Assembly (NCBI RefSeq): GCF_003260265.1
Contig: NZ_QITQ01000006.1
Coordinates: 62,001 to 126,000, forward strand
From: Roseovarius amoyensis
GTDB lineage: Bacteria > Pseudomonadota > Alphaproteobacteria > Rhodobacterales > Rhodobacteraceae
Reading direction: 5' to 3'
DNA length: 64,000 bases
Shown here: piece after piece, positions 1-9,569 of the stretch
Layout: each line of letters begins with the position of its first letter
Numbering within the stretch: the stretch's first letter is position 1
Notes under the pieces: generated by a model
What the model saw: the letters and a program-made list of their open reading frames with translations, nothing else
Databases searched by the model: none
What the model was told of the DNA's origin: nothing
Position numbers and translations under genes: made by a program

Positions 1-189
1 GCCGATACCGAAATCGTCAACCCCGGCATTGTTCGACGCAAAGGTCAGATCCTTCACACCCGAGTCCTGTATCGTCTTGAGCAGCAGCTCGGGGATGCCG
101 CAGAGGCCGAAACCCCCTGCGGCGATCAGCATGCCGTCATGCAACAGTCCGTCGAGCGCCTCGGCTGCGGACCCGTAGATCTTGCTCAT
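1..189 (-). CDS. 3-oxoacid CoA-transferase subunit A (partial, runs off left edge)
   Basis: Only the first 63 codons are in the window. The start MSKIYGSAAEALDGLLHDG followed by the glycine-rich GGFGLCGIPELL segment is the N-terminus of the A subunit of succinyl-CoA:3-ketoacid CoA transferase (ScoA/AtoD family). That family moves CoA between succinyl-CoA and acetoacetate or another 3-oxoacid in ketone-body or PHB use. The B subunit would be expected just beyond the left edge on the same strand. Exact substrate cannot be judged from this fragment. Confidence 0.85.
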   Translation of the reverse strand, partial: MSKIYGSAAEALDGLLHDGMLIAAGGFGLCGIPELLLKTIQDSGVKDLTFASNNAGVDDFGIG

Positions 190-292
190 GGATAACCCTC
201 CTGAATTTCATCCCGATATGGGGCAGGCAGGGCATGAGTGTCAACGCCTGCCCCGGGGATCGGGCGTCGTGCGGTTGGCCAGGGGGGAGTTT

Positions 293-315
293 GGGTATTT
301 TCGACCAGAAAGAAG
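293..315 (+). repeat. 23-base intergenic motif, copy 1
   Basis: Sequence begins GGGTATTT, has the variable pair TC, then GACCAGAAAGAAG. Three near-identical copies lie at 9489, 14599 and 53029. This copy sits between the end of topA and the start of the CoA-transferase gene, both on the minus strand, so it reads antisense to them. A weak stem (CGCCTG with CGGGCG, 246-267) precedes it. Function unknown. Confidence 0.8.
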
Positions 316-393
316 CAACAGGCACGTTTGCCCATGCTTCTTTCCGGTCCCCGGCATCTCAGCCGGCGGCATTCATTCCCGCTCGGACAGGGT

Positions 394-2913
394 CTATTTC
401 CCGGCGGCAGTCTTGCGCCGCGCGGCCGGTTTCTTGCCCTTGCCCTTTTTCGCGGCTTTCTCGGCGATCAGTTCCACGGCCTTTTCCAGCGTCATGTCGG
501 CCGGTTCGACCCCCTTGGGCAGGGTAGCGTTGATCTTGTCCCATTTCACATAAGGGCCATAGCGGCCGTCCATGACATTGACCGCGCCCCCCTTTTCGGG
601 GTGCTCGCCCAGTTCCTTCAACGGTTTGGCCGCCGCGCCGCGCCCCTTGCCACGGCTGGCGGCCTTTTGCGCCAGCACCTCGACCGCGCGGTTCATGCCG
701 ATGGTAAAGACCTCGTCGGCCTCCTTGAGGTTGGCATAAAGCTTGCCGTGACGGACGAAGGGTCCATAGCGGCCGATGCCGGCTTCGACCGGTTCGCCGT
801 CCTCGGGGTGCGGCCCGATCTCGCGCGGCAGGCTGAGCAGCTTGAGCGCGCGTTCCAGGTCCATGTCGTCCGCGTTCCAGCCCTTGGGCAGGCTGGCGCG
901 GGGCGGCTTGGGGATTTCCTCGGTCGGCTCGCCACGCTGGACATAGGGGCCGAATCGGCCGGTGCGCAGGCTGATCTCGTCGCCATTATCCTCGCCCAGC
1001 ACCCGGTCGCCGGATTCGATCTCGCCCCCGATGGGGCGGGTATAACGGCATTCGGGGTAGCGCGAGCAGCCGACGAAGCCACCCGAGCGCGAGGTCTTGA
1101 GGTGCAACTGCCCCTCGCCACACAGCGGACAGATGCGCGGGTCGCTGCCGTCCTCGCGCGGGGGGTAGAGTGTGGGCGCAAGTGCCGCGTCCAGCTTGTC
1201 GAGCACCTCGGATATGCGCAGCTCGGACGTTTCGGCGATGGCGGCCGAGAAATCGCGCCAGAAATCCGCCAGCACCTGCTTGTAGTCGGCATCTCCGGCG
1301 CTGACGACGTCAAGCTTTTCCTCGAGGTCGGCGGTAAATTCATAACCCACGTACTTGCGAAAGAAGTTCAGTAGGAAATGGGTGACGATGCGGCCCTTGT
1401 CCTCGGGGATGAGGCGGTTCTTTTCCTTGCGGACATATTCGCGTTCCTGGATCGTTGTGACGATCGAGGCATAGGTCGAGGGCCGGCCGATACCCAGCTC
1501 TTCCATCTTTTTCACCAGCGTCGCCTCGGTATAGCGCGGCGGGGGCTGGGTGAAATGCTGCTCAGGGCTGACCGCGCGTTTTTCGGCCGGCTCGCCCTCG
1601 GCAATCTGGGGCAGGCGGGCGCTGTCGCCATCGTCGCCGTTGTCGTCGCGCCCCTCTTCATAGATCTTGAGGAAGCCGTCGAACAGCACCACCTGGCCGG
1701 TGGCGCGCAGCCCGACCTGGCCGTCGGCGCTGGTGATGTCGACTGTGGTACGTTCGAGGCGGGCGGCCTCCATCTGGCAGGCCAGGGTGCGTTTCCAGAT
1801 CAGGTCATAAAGCCGCCGCTGATCGGTGTCCGAGATCCGGATCGCGCTGGCGTCGCGGGTCATGTCGGTAGGGCGGATACATTCATGCGCTTCCTGCGCG
1901 TTCTTGGCCTTGTTCTTGTACATGCGCGGGGACTTCGGCACGTATTGCGGGCCGAAACGGTCTTTGATGGCGTCGCGCGCAGCGTGCACCGCCTCGGGCG
2001 CCATGTCGATGCCGTCGGTTCGCATATAGGTGATGAGCCCGGCCTCGTAGAGCCGTTGCGCCGCGCTCATGGTCTGGCGCGCGCCCATGCCGAACTTACG
2101 GCTGGCCTCCTGCTGCAGGGTTGAGGTCATGAAGGGCGGCGCCGGGTTGCGGTTCGCGGGCTTGGCCTCGACCGAGGTGACGGTCAGGTCGCGGCTTTCG
2201 ATGGCGGCGCGGGCAAGTTCGGCCTGGGTGGCGTCGGAGATGTCGAACTTGTCGAGCTTGCTGCCCGCCAGCGTGACCAGGCGCGCCTGGTATTCCTGTC
2301 CGCGCGGGGTGACCAGCGTGGCGGTGAGGGTCCAGTATTCGCGGGGGCGGAATGCCTCGATCTCCATCTCGCGTTCGACGATCAGGCGCAGGCAGACCGA
2401 CTGCACCCGCCCGGCCGAGCGCGCGCCGGGCAGCTTGCGCCAGAGCACCGGCGACAGGTTGAAGCCGACGAGGTAGTCCAGCGCGCGGCGCGCAAGGTAG
2501 GCATCGACAAGGGCTTCGTCGACGTTGCGGGGGGATTTCATCGCCTCGGTGACGGCGGATTTGGTGATCGCGTTGAAAACGACGCGGCTGACCTTGGTAT
2601 CCTTGCGGATGGCGCGGCGCTTGCGCAGCGCCTCTTCCAGGTGCCAGCTGATTGCCTCGCCCTCGCGGTCGGGGTCGGTTGCGAGGATCAGTTCGTCGTC
2701 GTCCTTCAGCGCGTCGGCGATGGCCTTGACGTGGGGGCGGGCGTCGGTGCCGATCTCCCATTTCATGGCAAAGCCGTCATCGGGATCGACCGATCCGTCC
2801 TTTGGCGGCAGGTCCCGGACGTGCCCATAGGATGCCAGAACCGTATAGTCGGATCCCAGATACTTGTTGATGGTCTTGGCCTTGGCTGGGGATTCGACAA
2901 CGACGACTGGCAT
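394..2913 (-). CDS. topA: DNA topoisomerase I (type IA)
   Basis: Relaxes negative supercoils by transient cleavage of one strand. 839 aa. The N-terminal Toprim domain shows ESPAKAKTI (residues 7-15) and the metal-binding TDPDREGE (79-86). The catalytic tyrosine is Tyr296 in LITYMRTDG. One C4 zinc finger (CPLCG...GCSRYPEC) is followed by three GRFGPYV-type repeats and a Lys-rich tail typical of alphaproteobacterial TopA. I chose the start at MPVVVVESPAKAK because AAGGAG lies 8 bases upstream of it; the upstream in-frame Met has no such site. It follows dprA on the same strand after a 146-base gap. Confidence 0.97.
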   Translation of the reverse strand: MPVVVVESPAKAKTINKYLGSDYTVLASYGHVRDLPPKDGSVDPDDGFAMKWEIGTDARPHVKAIADALKDDDELILATDPDREGEAISWHLEEALRKRRAIRKDTKVSRVVFNAITKSAVTEAMKSPRNVDEALVDAYLARRALDYLVGFNLSPVLWRKLPGARSAGRVQSVCLRLIVEREMEIEAFRPREYWTLTATLVTPRGQEYQARLVTLAGSKLDKFDISDATQAELARAAIESRDLTVTSVEAKPANRNPAPPFMTSTLQQEASRKFGMGARQTMSAAQRLYEAGLITYMRTDGIDMAPEAVHAARDAIKDRFGPQYVPKSPRMYKNKAKNAQEAHECIRPTDMTRDASAIRISDTDQRRLYDLIWKRTLACQMEAARLERTTVDITSADGQVGLRATGQVVLFDGFLKIYEEGRDDNGDDGDSARLPQIAEGEPAEKRAVSPEQHFTQPPPRYTEATLVKKMEELGIGRPSTYASIVTTIQEREYVRKEKNRLIPEDKGRIVTHFLLNFFRKYVGYEFTADLEEKLDVVSAGDADYKQVLADFWRDFSAAIAETSELRISEVLDKLDAALAPTLYPPREDGSDPRICPLCGEGQLHLKTSRSGGFVGCSRYPECRYTRPIGGEIESGDRVLGEDNGDEISLRTGRFGPYVQRGEPTEEIPKPPRASLPKGWNADDMDLERALKLLSLPREIGPHPEDGEPVEAGIGRYGPFVRHGKLYANLKEADEVFTIGMNRAVEVLAQKAASRGKGRGAAAKPLKELGEHPEKGGAVNVMDGRYGPYVKWDKINATLPKGVEPADMTLEKAVELIAEKAAKKGKGKKPAARRKTAAGK

Positions 2914-3059
2914 GAAAACTCCTTGCGACTCGGGCCACCGCATATGGCCGGGCAGGATGTGGGCGTGCAAGCGGGAATGTCAATCGTACCGTGCTGGCCG
3001 GTGTCGCCGGTGGTTTCCGGGTCGCACGCCGCTGCACTCGCCGGAGAAGGGCGCGAGGG

Positions 3060-4292
3060 TCAGGCGCTGCGCGACAGCAGGCCGCCGGGATGGCGGGTGA
3101 TCCTGCCGTCGAGTTCCAGTTCGGTCAGCGCGGGCGCGACCGTCGCCGCCGGCGCGGCGAGATCGCGGATCAGCTGATCCTCGGCCAGCGGCGAGGGACC
3201 GAGGCGATTCAGAATGTCGCGGTGCAGCGTGGCGGTTTCGCGCGGGTTGCGCCGGTCAGGTGCAGGCGCGGGTGGCGTGCCCGGCGCGGGCGACCGGGTG
3301 GCGCGCGCAGGCGCGGGCGCGGCGTTGCGCGCCGGTATCTCTGTCAGGGCATTACGCGCCGCCGCCTCGTTCAGAGAAAGCTGAACGGGCGGTGCCTTGG
3401 CCTGCGGCAGCGCCTCTATCACGTCGGCGGCGGACCGTACCAGCGTTGCGCCGTCGCGGATCAGCATGTTGCAGCCGGCGGCGCGCGCGTCAAAAGGGTG
3501 GCCCGGCACTGCCAGCACGTCGCGCCCCTGGTCCAGCGCGGCCCGCGCCGTGATCAGCGATCCCGACCTGGCCGCCGCCTCGACCACCACCAGCGCCTGC
3601 GCCAGCCCGCTGATGATGCGGTTGCGCGACGGAAAATGACGCGCCTGCGGCACCAGCCCCATGGGTTGTTCGGAAAGGCGCACGCCATTGGCGAGGATTT
3701 CATCGCCCAGCCGAGCGTTTTCGGCCGGATAGACAACGTCGACGCCGCTGGCCAGAACCGCGACGGTGCCGGTATCGCGCGCCGCAAGATGCGCCGCGGT
3801 GTCAATCCCGCGCGCCAGCCCCGAGACAACGACATGGCCCGCCTCGCCCAGCCTGCCCGCCAGCGCGCGCGCCATTCGCAACCCCAGCGACGAGGCATTG
3901 CGCGCGCCGACCAGCGCGACCATCGGGCGCGACAGTACAGAGATGTCGCCCATCGCCCACATCAGCGGCGGTGCATCGGCGACCTGGGCCAGCGCGGGGG
4001 GATAGGCGGGATCACCAATGCAGATCATCCGTGCCCCGGCCGCGCGGGCGGCAATAATTTCGGCCTCTGCCACCTCGGGCGGGCAGGGGGTATAGCCGCG
4101 CGCCCCGGCGGTGCGGGCGATTTCGGGCAGGGCTGCCAGCGCATCGGCGGCATTGCCGTGTTCGGCCATCAGCCGGTAAAAGGTCGACGGTCCCACCCGG
4201 CGAGAGCGCAAGAGGCGAAGCCACGACACCCGGTCATCTTCCGTGGTGGGTGGGAGTGGGGGGTGAGTGGAAGGATGTGTATCCTCGGTCAT
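3060..4292 (-). CDS. dprA: DNA-processing protein DprA (Smf)
   Basis: Loads RecA on incoming single-stranded DNA during natural transformation and is widely conserved outside competent species. 410 aa. The Rossmann-like core starts near residue 125 (VALVGARNAS), with SGLARGID (157-164), PSRNRIISGL and RSGSLITARAAL, the family signatures. A Pro/Ala/Arg-rich linker leads to a C-terminal winged-helix segment at about 355-410 (LNRLGPSPLAEDQLIRDL). It lies directly upstream of topA on the same strand, a common alphaproteobacterial order. Confidence 0.96.
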   Translation of the reverse strand: MTEDTHPSTHPPLPPTTEDDRVSWLRLLRSRRVGPSTFYRLMAEHGNAADALAALPEIARTAGARGYTPCPPEVAEAEIIAARAAGARMICIGDPAYPPALAQVADAPPLMWAMGDISVLSRPMVALVGARNASSLGLRMARALAGRLGEAGHVVVSGLARGIDTAAHLAARDTGTVAVLASGVDVVYPAENARLGDEILANGVRLSEQPMGLVPQARHFPSRNRIISGLAQALVVVEAAARSGSLITARAALDQGRDVLAVPGHPFDARAAGCNMLIRDGATLVRSAADVIEALPQAKAPPVQLSLNEAAARNALTEIPARNAAPAPARATRSPAPGTPPAPAPDRRNPRETATLHRDILNRLGPSPLAEDQLIRDLAAPAATVAPALTELELDGRITRHPGGLLSRSA

Positions 4293-4377
4293 CGTGACTC
4301 CGCCGTCTTGACGGAATCACTCCTAGCGCACGCAGGGTTAATGCACGGTAAACCAGACAGACGAAATCGCGCCGCGC

Positions 4378-5802
4378 TCAGCCCGCCGCCGACCCGCCCA
4401 CCGTCAACCCGCCGATCAGAACGGTCGGCTGGCCGACCCCGACAGGCACCCATTGACCGGCCTTGCCGCAGGTGCCCATGCCGGGGTCGAGCGCCATGTC
4501 ATTCGCCAGCCCGCGAATGCGTTGCAATGCCGTCGCCCCGTCGCCGATCAGCGTGGCGCCGCGCACGGGCGCGCCAACTTTGCCGTTCTTTACCCTGTAG
4601 GCCTCGGTGCAGGAAAAGACGAACTTGCCGCTGGTGATGTCGACCTGCCCGCCACCGAATCCCACCGCGTATAGGCCGTCCTTCAGTTCGGACACCAGGT
4701 CGCCCGGTGCGGCATCGCCGCCCATCATCAGGGTGTTGGTCATCCGCGGCATCGGCATGTGGGCGTGGCTTTCACGGCGGCCATTGCCGGTGGGGGCGGT
4801 GTCCATCAGCCGCGCGTTCTGGCGGTCCTGCATCAGGCCGACCAGGATCCCGTCCTCTATCAGGACGGTGCGCGCGCCCGGCGTGCCCTCGTCATCGACG
4901 GTGAGAGAGCCGCGCCGGTCGGGGATGGTGGCGTCATCGACCACGGTCACCCCCGGCGCGGCGATGCGGCTGCCCATCAGCCCGGCAAAGGCCGAGCTGC
5001 CCTTGCGGTTGAAATCGCCCTCCAGCCCGTGGCCGATGGCCTCGTGCAGCAGGATGCCGGGCCAGCCGGGGCCAAGCACCACGTCCATCACCCCCGCCGG
5101 CGCGGGTTCGGCGCCCAAATTGACCAGCGCGATCCTAAGCGCCTCTCGCGCCTTGCCCTGCCAGTCGGCGGGGTCAAGCAGACCGTCCAGGCCAATCCGC
5201 CCGCCGCCGCCGGCGTGACCCGATTCGCGGCGTCCGTCCTGCTCGACGATGACGGCGATGTTGAGCCGCGCCATCGGGCGGGTGTCGGTGACCTCGCGCC
5301 CGTCGGGGCGCAGGATCGTGACCTCCTGCAGCCCGGCGGCCAGGGTGGCGCTGACCTGCACCACGCGCGGGTCAAGTCCGCGGGCAAAGGCGTCGATCTC
5401 GCGCAGCGTGTCGATCTTGGCGGGAAAGGTCGCGCCGGCGATCGGGTCGGCGTCTGTATAAAGGCGGGTATTGGTGCGCTGCGGCGGCGGCGCCATCACC
5501 CCGCCGCCAGCGCCAACCGCCAGCCGTGCGGTATCAACTGCGCGCGCCAGCGCCGCCTCGGAAATCTCGGTGGAGTGGGCGTAGCCGGCCACTTCGCCGT
5601 TGACCGCGCGCAACCCGAACCCCTGCGCGGCATCGTAAGAGGCGGTCTTTACCCGCCCGTCGTCGAATACCAGCGATTCGGCCCTCCGGCGTTCCAGAAA
5701 CAGCTCTCCGTCGTCGCCCCCTGCCGTCGCCGCGCGCAGATGCAGCAGCGCCGTTTCGCGGTCGATATCGGTCTCAAAGGGGCGGAAAGGGGTGTCGGTC
5801 AT
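4378..5802 (-). CDS. tldD: Metalloprotease TldD
   Basis: Large subunit of the TldD/TldE zinc protease that degrades unfolded peptides and matures some modified peptides. 474 aa, usual length. The active-site [11 protein letters not shown] is at residues 253-263. The Gly-rich C-terminal half ([22 protein letters not shown]) is typical. An AAGGA ribosome-binding site precedes the ATG. The partner tldE (pmbA) is not in the window. It is divergent from ctaC, with a 216-base intergenic region containing a perfect dyad. Confidence 0.95.
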   Translation of the reverse strand: MTDTPFRPFETDIDRETALLHLRAATAGGDDGELFLERRRAESLVFDDGRVKTASYDAAQGFGLRAVNGEVAGYAHSTEISEAALARAVDTARLAVGAGGGVMAPPPQRTNTRLYTDADPIAGATFPAKIDTLREIDAFARGLDPRVVQVSATLAAGLQEVTILRPDGREVTDTRPMARLNIAVIVEQDGRRESGHAGGGGRIGLDGLLDPADWQGKAREALRIALVNLGAEPAPAGVMDVVLGPGWPGILLHEAIGHGLEGDFNRKGSSAFAGLMGSRIAAPGVTVVDDATIPDRRGSLTVDDEGTPGARTVLIEDGILVGLMQDRQNARLMDTAPTGNGRRESHAHMPMPRMTNTLMMGGDAAPGDLVSELKDGLYAVGFGGGQVDITSGKFVFSCTEAYRVKNGKVGAPVRGATLIGDGATALQRIRGLANDMALDPGMGTCGKAGQWVPVGVGQPTVLIGGLTVGGSAAG

Positions 5803-5844
5803 GCGGTCGTCCTTGATTGTGGCGGAACCTCTGGCGGCAAACTA

Positions 5845-5866
5845 TTTTTTGACCTATGTCAAAAAA
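5845..5866. promoter_or_regulatory. Perfect dyad with FNR/CRP-like core TTGAC-N4-GTCAA
   Basis: Arms TTTTTTGAC (5845-5853) and GTCAAAAAA (5858-5866) are perfect inverted repeats separated by CTAT. The core TTGACCTATGTCAA has the length and symmetry of Crp/Fnr-family operators (FNR consensus TTGAT-N4-ATCAA). It lies 43 bases upstream of the tldD start and 153 bases upstream of ctaC. I infer a redox- or oxygen-responsive operator for the cytochrome oxidase operon, but a tldD operator is equally compatible with position. The A/T tracts could also form a terminator-like stem. Confidence 0.55.
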
Positions 5867-6018
5867 AGCGGCATCAGGCCGCATGCTCTTTCTTGTCTGT
5901 GCTGGTAGAATATGGTTTTTACCGCCTGCATACAAAGGGGTGCCGACGATTTCGCGCGGCATCGCCGGACAGAAGCTTAACGCGGCGGGAAACCGCTGCA
6001 ACCGGAACAGGGTGCAAA

Positions 6019-6861
6019 ATGCGACGACTTACCAGCCTGATGGCCGCCACGGCCGCGATGACAGCCCTTCCCGCACTGGCCCAGGAGACGGGCCAGGCGA
6101 TAGGCAAGCCGGTCGACGGTGCAATGGGTTTCCAGCCAGCCGCGACCGAGTTGGCGCGCGATCTGCAGTGGCTCGACGGAATGATCAACGTGATCATCTT
6201 CGCCATCGTCGCGCTCGTCTGCGTGCTGCTGCTGATCTGTCTGGTGCGGTTCAACGGTCGCGCCAATCCGAAGCCGTCGCGCTTTACCCACAATTCGCCG
6301 CTCGAGGTGGCCTGGACGGTGGTGCCGATCGTTATCCTGATCTTTATCGGGGCGTTCTCGTTGCCGGTGCTGTTCAAGCAGCAGGAGATCCCCGATGGCG
6401 ACATCAACATCAAGGTCACCGGCTACCAGTGGTTCTGGGGTTATGAGTACACCGATCATGATTTCGGGTTCGAGAGCTTCCTGTTGCCGCGTGAGGAACT
6501 CGCCGATTACGGATACTCGCCCGATGAATACCTGCTGGCGACCGATACCCAGATCGTCGTGCCAGTGGGCAAGACCGTGGTGATGCAGGTGACCGGCGCC
6601 GACGTGATCCATTCCTGGACCATCCCCGCATTCGGTGTGAAACAGGATGCCGTGCCGGGCCGGATCGCCCAGCTGTGGTTCACGCCCGAAAAGGAAGGTA
6701 TCTATTTCGGCCAGTGTTCCGAACTGTGCGGAAAGGACCACGCCTATATGCCGATCACCGTCAAGGTGGTGAGCGAGGCGGAATACGACGAATGGCTTGA
6801 CGGCGCGATCGAAGAATACGCCGGCACGCCGCGCACGGTGGATGTGGCCTCGGCCAACTGA
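6019..6861 (+). CDS. ctaC: Cytochrome c oxidase subunit II (aa3 type)
   Basis: Receives electrons from cytochrome c through its CuA centre and passes them to subunit I. 280 aa with a signal peptide ([14 protein letters not shown]...ALAQ), two transmembrane helices at about 52-76 and 95-117, then the periplasmic cupredoxin domain. CuA ligands are visible: His198 (VIHSW), Cys233 and Cys237 (QCSELCG), His241 and Met244. YQWFWGYEY is the aromatic electron-entry patch. First gene of a long plus-strand run; AGGG precedes the ATG. ctaD (subunit I) is not in the window, as is usual in Rhodobacter and Paracoccus. Confidence 0.98.
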   Translation: MRRLTSLMAATAAMTALPALAQETGQAIGKPVDGAMGFQPAATELARDLQWLDGMINVIIFAIVALVCVLLLICLVRFNGRANPKPSRFTHNSPLEVAWTVVPIVILIFIGAFSLPVLFKQQEIPDGDINIKVTGYQWFWGYEYTDHDFGFESFLLPREELADYGYSPDEYLLATDTQIVVPVGKTVVMQVTGADVIHSWTIPAFGVKQDAVPGRIAQLWFTPEKEGIYFGQCSELCGKDHAYMPITVKVVSEAEYDEWLDGAIEEYAGTPRTVDVASAN

Positions 6862-6943
6862 ACTGTATAGGGTGCGGGGGCGAACAAGGCCGCGAATGCG
6901 TGCCCTGTGACGGCCCGCCGATCTGCAACGAGGGGAGAAGGGA

Positions 6944-7885
6944 ATGAGCGACGCAGGGCTTCGCAGCGCCACCGCTGATGCGGGCGATGCCGGCTTTGCC
7001 GACTTCTTTGCCCTGCTCAAGCCGCGGGTGATGACGCTAGTGGTGTTCACCGCCTTTGTCGGGCTTTACGCCGCGCCGGTGTCGGTGCATCCGCTGGTCG
7101 GTTTCGCTGCGATCCTGTTCATCGCCGTGGGCGGCGGTGCGTCGGGTGCGCTCAACATGTGGTGGGACTCTGACATCGACCGGGTGATGCGGCGCACGCG
7201 CGCCCGCCCGATCCCCACCGGCCGCATCACCGAGGCCGAGGCGTTTGGTTTCGGCATGGCGCTGGCCGGTTTCGCGGTGATCCTGCTGTGGCTAGCCACG
7301 AATGCGCTGGCGGCGGCGCTGCTGGCATTTACCATCTTCTTTTACGTCGTCATCTATTCGATGTGGCTGAAACGCTCGACGCCGCAGAACATCGTCATCG
7401 GCGGTGCCGCAGGGGCGTTTCCGCCGATGATCGGCTGGGCCGCGGCGACCGGCAGCATCGGCATCGAGGCGGTGCTGATGTTCGCGCTGATCTTCATGTG
7501 GACGCCGCCGCATTTCTGGGCGCTGGCGCTGTTCATGAAGAGCGATTACGACGATGCCGGCGTGCCGATGCTGACCGTCACCCACGGGCGCCGGGTCACG
7601 CGCACGCATATCTTGGTCTATACCGTGCTGCTGGCCGGGCTGGCACTGGGCGCGGGCTTTACCGCGCTGGGCGGTCCGATCTACCTGACCGTGGCTGTCG
7701 TGCTCAACGCGTTGTTCCTCAGGGGGGCCTGGGCGATCTGGCGGCGCGACGAGACGGCGGCAGAGGCTGACGGTTATCGCGTCGAAAAGCGGTTCTTCCG
7801 CGATTCGCTGTTCTATCTATTCGCGCATTTCGGCGCCATCGCGCTGGACACTGCGGCGGCGCCGTTCTGGGGTGGGGTTTGGTAA
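6944..7885 (+). CDS. ctaB: Heme o synthase (protoheme IX farnesyltransferase)
   Basis: Adds a farnesyl group to heme b to give heme o, the precursor of heme a in cytochrome oxidase. 313 aa with about nine hydrophobic helices. The polyprenyl-diphosphate motif [19 protein letters not shown] and the second Asp-rich region [12 protein letters not shown] are both present. Inner-membrane protein. Its stop codon overlaps the start of the next small gene (TAATG), indicating translational coupling. Confidence 0.97.
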   Translation: MSDAGLRSATADAGDAGFADFFALLKPRVMTLVVFTAFVGLYAAPVSVHPLVGFAAILFIAVGGGASGALNMWWDSDIDRVMRRTRARPIPTGRITEAEAFGFGMALAGFAVILLWLATNALAAALLAFTIFFYVVIYSMWLKRSTPQNIVIGGAAGAFPPMIGWAAATGSIGIEAVLMFALIFMWTPPHFWALALFMKSDYDDAGVPMLTVTHGRRVTRTHILVYTVLLAGLALGAGFTALGGPIYLTVAVVLNALFLRGAWAIWRRDETAAEADGYRVEKRFFRDSLFYLFAHFGAIALDTAAAPFWGGVW

Positions 7886-8046
7886 TGGCGCTGTCCCGGC
7901 AACACGAGCTGCACAAGCGGCGGTTTTCAAGGAACCTGGGGTTGGGGCTGGTGCTGGGGGCGCTGGTGGCGCTCTTTTTCGGGCTGACCATCGTCAAGGT
8001 GACCAACGAAGGCGCCGCCCGGCCGACAGCAGAGGAAGCCAACTGA
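7885..8046 (+). CDS. coxF: Small CoxF-like membrane protein between ctaB and ctaG
   Basis: 53 aa: a basic N-terminus ([17 protein letters not shown]), one transmembrane helix ([20 protein letters not shown], about 18-37) and a short acidic tail ending EEAN. Its ATG overlaps the ctaB stop and its TGA overlaps the ctaG start, so it is locked into the operon by coupling on both sides. A small protein at this position is a feature of Rhodobacteraceae and Paracoccus cta operons, sometimes called CoxF. Its role is not established; I infer an assembly or stability role for the oxidase. The symbol is tentative. Confidence 0.75.
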   Translation: MALSRQHELHKRRFSRNLGLGLVLGALVALFFGLTIVKVTNEGAARPTAEEAN

Positions 8047-8627
8047 TGGCGATGGATGCCAATACCCGCACGCTGACGCGGCTGGTGGGCGTGGTCGTCG
8101 TCATGGGGGCGATGGCCTGGGCGTCGATACCGCTTTACAATTGGTTCTGCCGGGTCACCGGCTATGGCGGCACCACCGGAACCCAGGTGGCCGCCCCGGG
8201 CGAGGTGCTGGACCAGACCATCAAGATACGTTTCGACGCGTCCAAGGACCGCGACTTTCCCTGGGAATTCCGCCCCCTCGTCCGCGAGACAGAGCTGCGC
8301 ATCGGCGAAACCGGGCTGGCCTTTTACGAGGCATACAACCCCACCGACCGGCCCATCGCCGGGCAGGCCGCCTATAATGTCACGCCCTTCGAGGCGGGCA
8401 GCTTTTTCAACAAGATCGAGTGCTTCTGCTTTACCGAACAGGTGCTGCAGCCCGGCGAACGGATCGAGATGCCGGTGACGTTCTACGTCGATCCGGAAAT
8501 CGTCACTGACCGCGACGCCAAGTTCGTGCACACGATCACGCTGTCCTATACCTTTTACGAAATCGACCTGCCCCTGGAACAGGCCGCGCTGGCGGCCGGG
8601 GGCGACACCGGTAATACACCCAACTGA
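8046..8627 (+). CDS. ctaG: Cytochrome c oxidase copper-assembly protein CtaG (Cox11)
   Basis: Delivers copper to the CuB site of subunit I. 193 aa: one N-terminal transmembrane helix (about 12-32, ending [20 protein letters not shown]) and a periplasmic immunoglobulin-like domain. The copper-binding CFCFTEQ motif is present, preceded by FFNKIE. The start overlaps the previous stop (TGATG), so translation is coupled to the small upstream gene. Confidence 0.97.
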   Translation: MAMDANTRTLTRLVGVVVVMGAMAWASIPLYNWFCRVTGYGGTTGTQVAAPGEVLDQTIKIRFDASKDRDFPWEFRPLVRETELRIGETGLAFYEAYNPTDRPIAGQAAYNVTPFEAGSFFNKIECFCFTEQVLQPGERIEMPVTFYVDPEIVTDRDAKFVHTITLSYTFYEIDLPLEQAALAAGGDTGNTPN

Positions 8628-8653
8628 CAAACGCTTTGGCGAGGGATACGGCT

Positions 8654-9454
8654 ATGGCACATGAGAAGAACCACGATTATCACATCCTGACCCCCTCGGC
8701 GTGGCCGCTGCTGGGGGCGGTCTCGGCCTTTGTGATGCTGTTTGGCGCAGCGCTCTATTTCCACGATGGCGGGCCCTGGATGATGCTGATCGGCATGATC
8801 GGCGTGGCCTATGTCATGTTCGGCTGGTGGGGCGAAACCATCAAGGAAAACCAGGAAGGCGATCACACCCCGGTGGTGCGGATCGGCCTGCGCTATGGTT
8901 TCATTCTCTTCATCATGTCCGAGGTGATGTTCTTTTCGGCGTGGTTCTGGACCTTCTTCAAGCACGCCATGTATCCCATGGGCCCCGATAGCCCGCTGGT
9001 CGACGGCCAGTGGCCGCCCGCCGGGATCGAGACCTTCGACCCCTGGCACCTGCCGCTGATCAACACGCTGATCCTGCTCAGCTCGGGCGCGGCGGCGACC
9101 TGGGCACACCACGCCCTGGTGCACGAGAACAACCGCAACGACATGAAATGGGGGCTGACCCTGGCGATTGCCTTGGGCGCGCTCTTTACCTTCTTTCAGG
9201 TGTATGAATACAGCCACGCCGCCTTTGGCTTTTCCGGCAACATCTACGGCGCCAGCTTCTTCATGGCGACCGGCTTTCACGGCGCGCACGTGCTCATCGG
9301 CACGATCTTCCTGTTCGTGTGCCTCATGCGGGTGCTGAAGGGGCATTTCACGCCCGAAAACCATATCGGGTTCGAAGCTGCGGCATGGTACTGGCACTTT
9401 GTCGACGTGGTCTGGCTGTTCCTCTTCGCCGTGATCTATATCTGGGGAAGCTGA
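8654..9454 (+). CDS. ctaE: Cytochrome c oxidase subunit III
   Basis: Seven-helix core subunit of aa3 oxidase that stabilises subunit I and assists proton uptake. 266 aa; [19 protein letters not shown] is the family N-terminus. Signatures are [23 protein letters not shown]-like [22 protein letters not shown] and the final [12 protein letters not shown] start at the second Met of the open frame because GAGGGA lies 7-8 bases upstream. A 115-base gap follows, containing a small stem and the second copy of the 23-base motif. Confidence 0.98.
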   Translation: MAHEKNHDYHILTPSAWPLLGAVSAFVMLFGAALYFHDGGPWMMLIGMIGVAYVMFGWWGETIKENQEGDHTPVVRIGLRYGFILFIMSEVMFFSAWFWTFFKHAMYPMGPDSPLVDGQWPPAGIETFDPWHLPLINTLILLSSGAAATWAHHALVHENNRNDMKWGLTLAIALGALFTFFQVYEYSHAAFGFSGNIYGASFFMATGFHGAHVLIGTIFLFVCLMRVLKGHFTPENHIGFEAAAWYWHFVDVVWLFLFAVIYIWGS

Positions 9455-9488
9455 TCACGCGCGGCGAACCGGGCTTCGCCTTCGGCGA

Positions 9489-9511
9489 GGGTATTTGTGA
9501 CCAGAAAGAAG
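9489..9511 (+). repeat. 23-base intergenic motif, copy 2
   Basis: GGGTATTT, variable GT, then GACCAGAAAGAAG. It lies between ctaE and surf1, sense to both, 34 bases after the ctaE stop and 58 before the surf1 start. A perfect six-base stem (GGCGAA with TTCGCC, 9463-9480) precedes it by 8 bases. This is the only copy read in the same direction as its flanking genes. Confidence 0.8.
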
Positions 9512-9569
9512 ACGCGGGGAGGGGGGCCTCTCCGCCTCTTCGCTTTCAGGCGGATGGACAGGCAGGCGC

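Noticed and set aside
2991-4637. 548-codon frame on the plus strand over dprA
   Set aside because: Arg/Gly/Ala-rich shadow of the coding strand; DprA motifs are on the minus strand.
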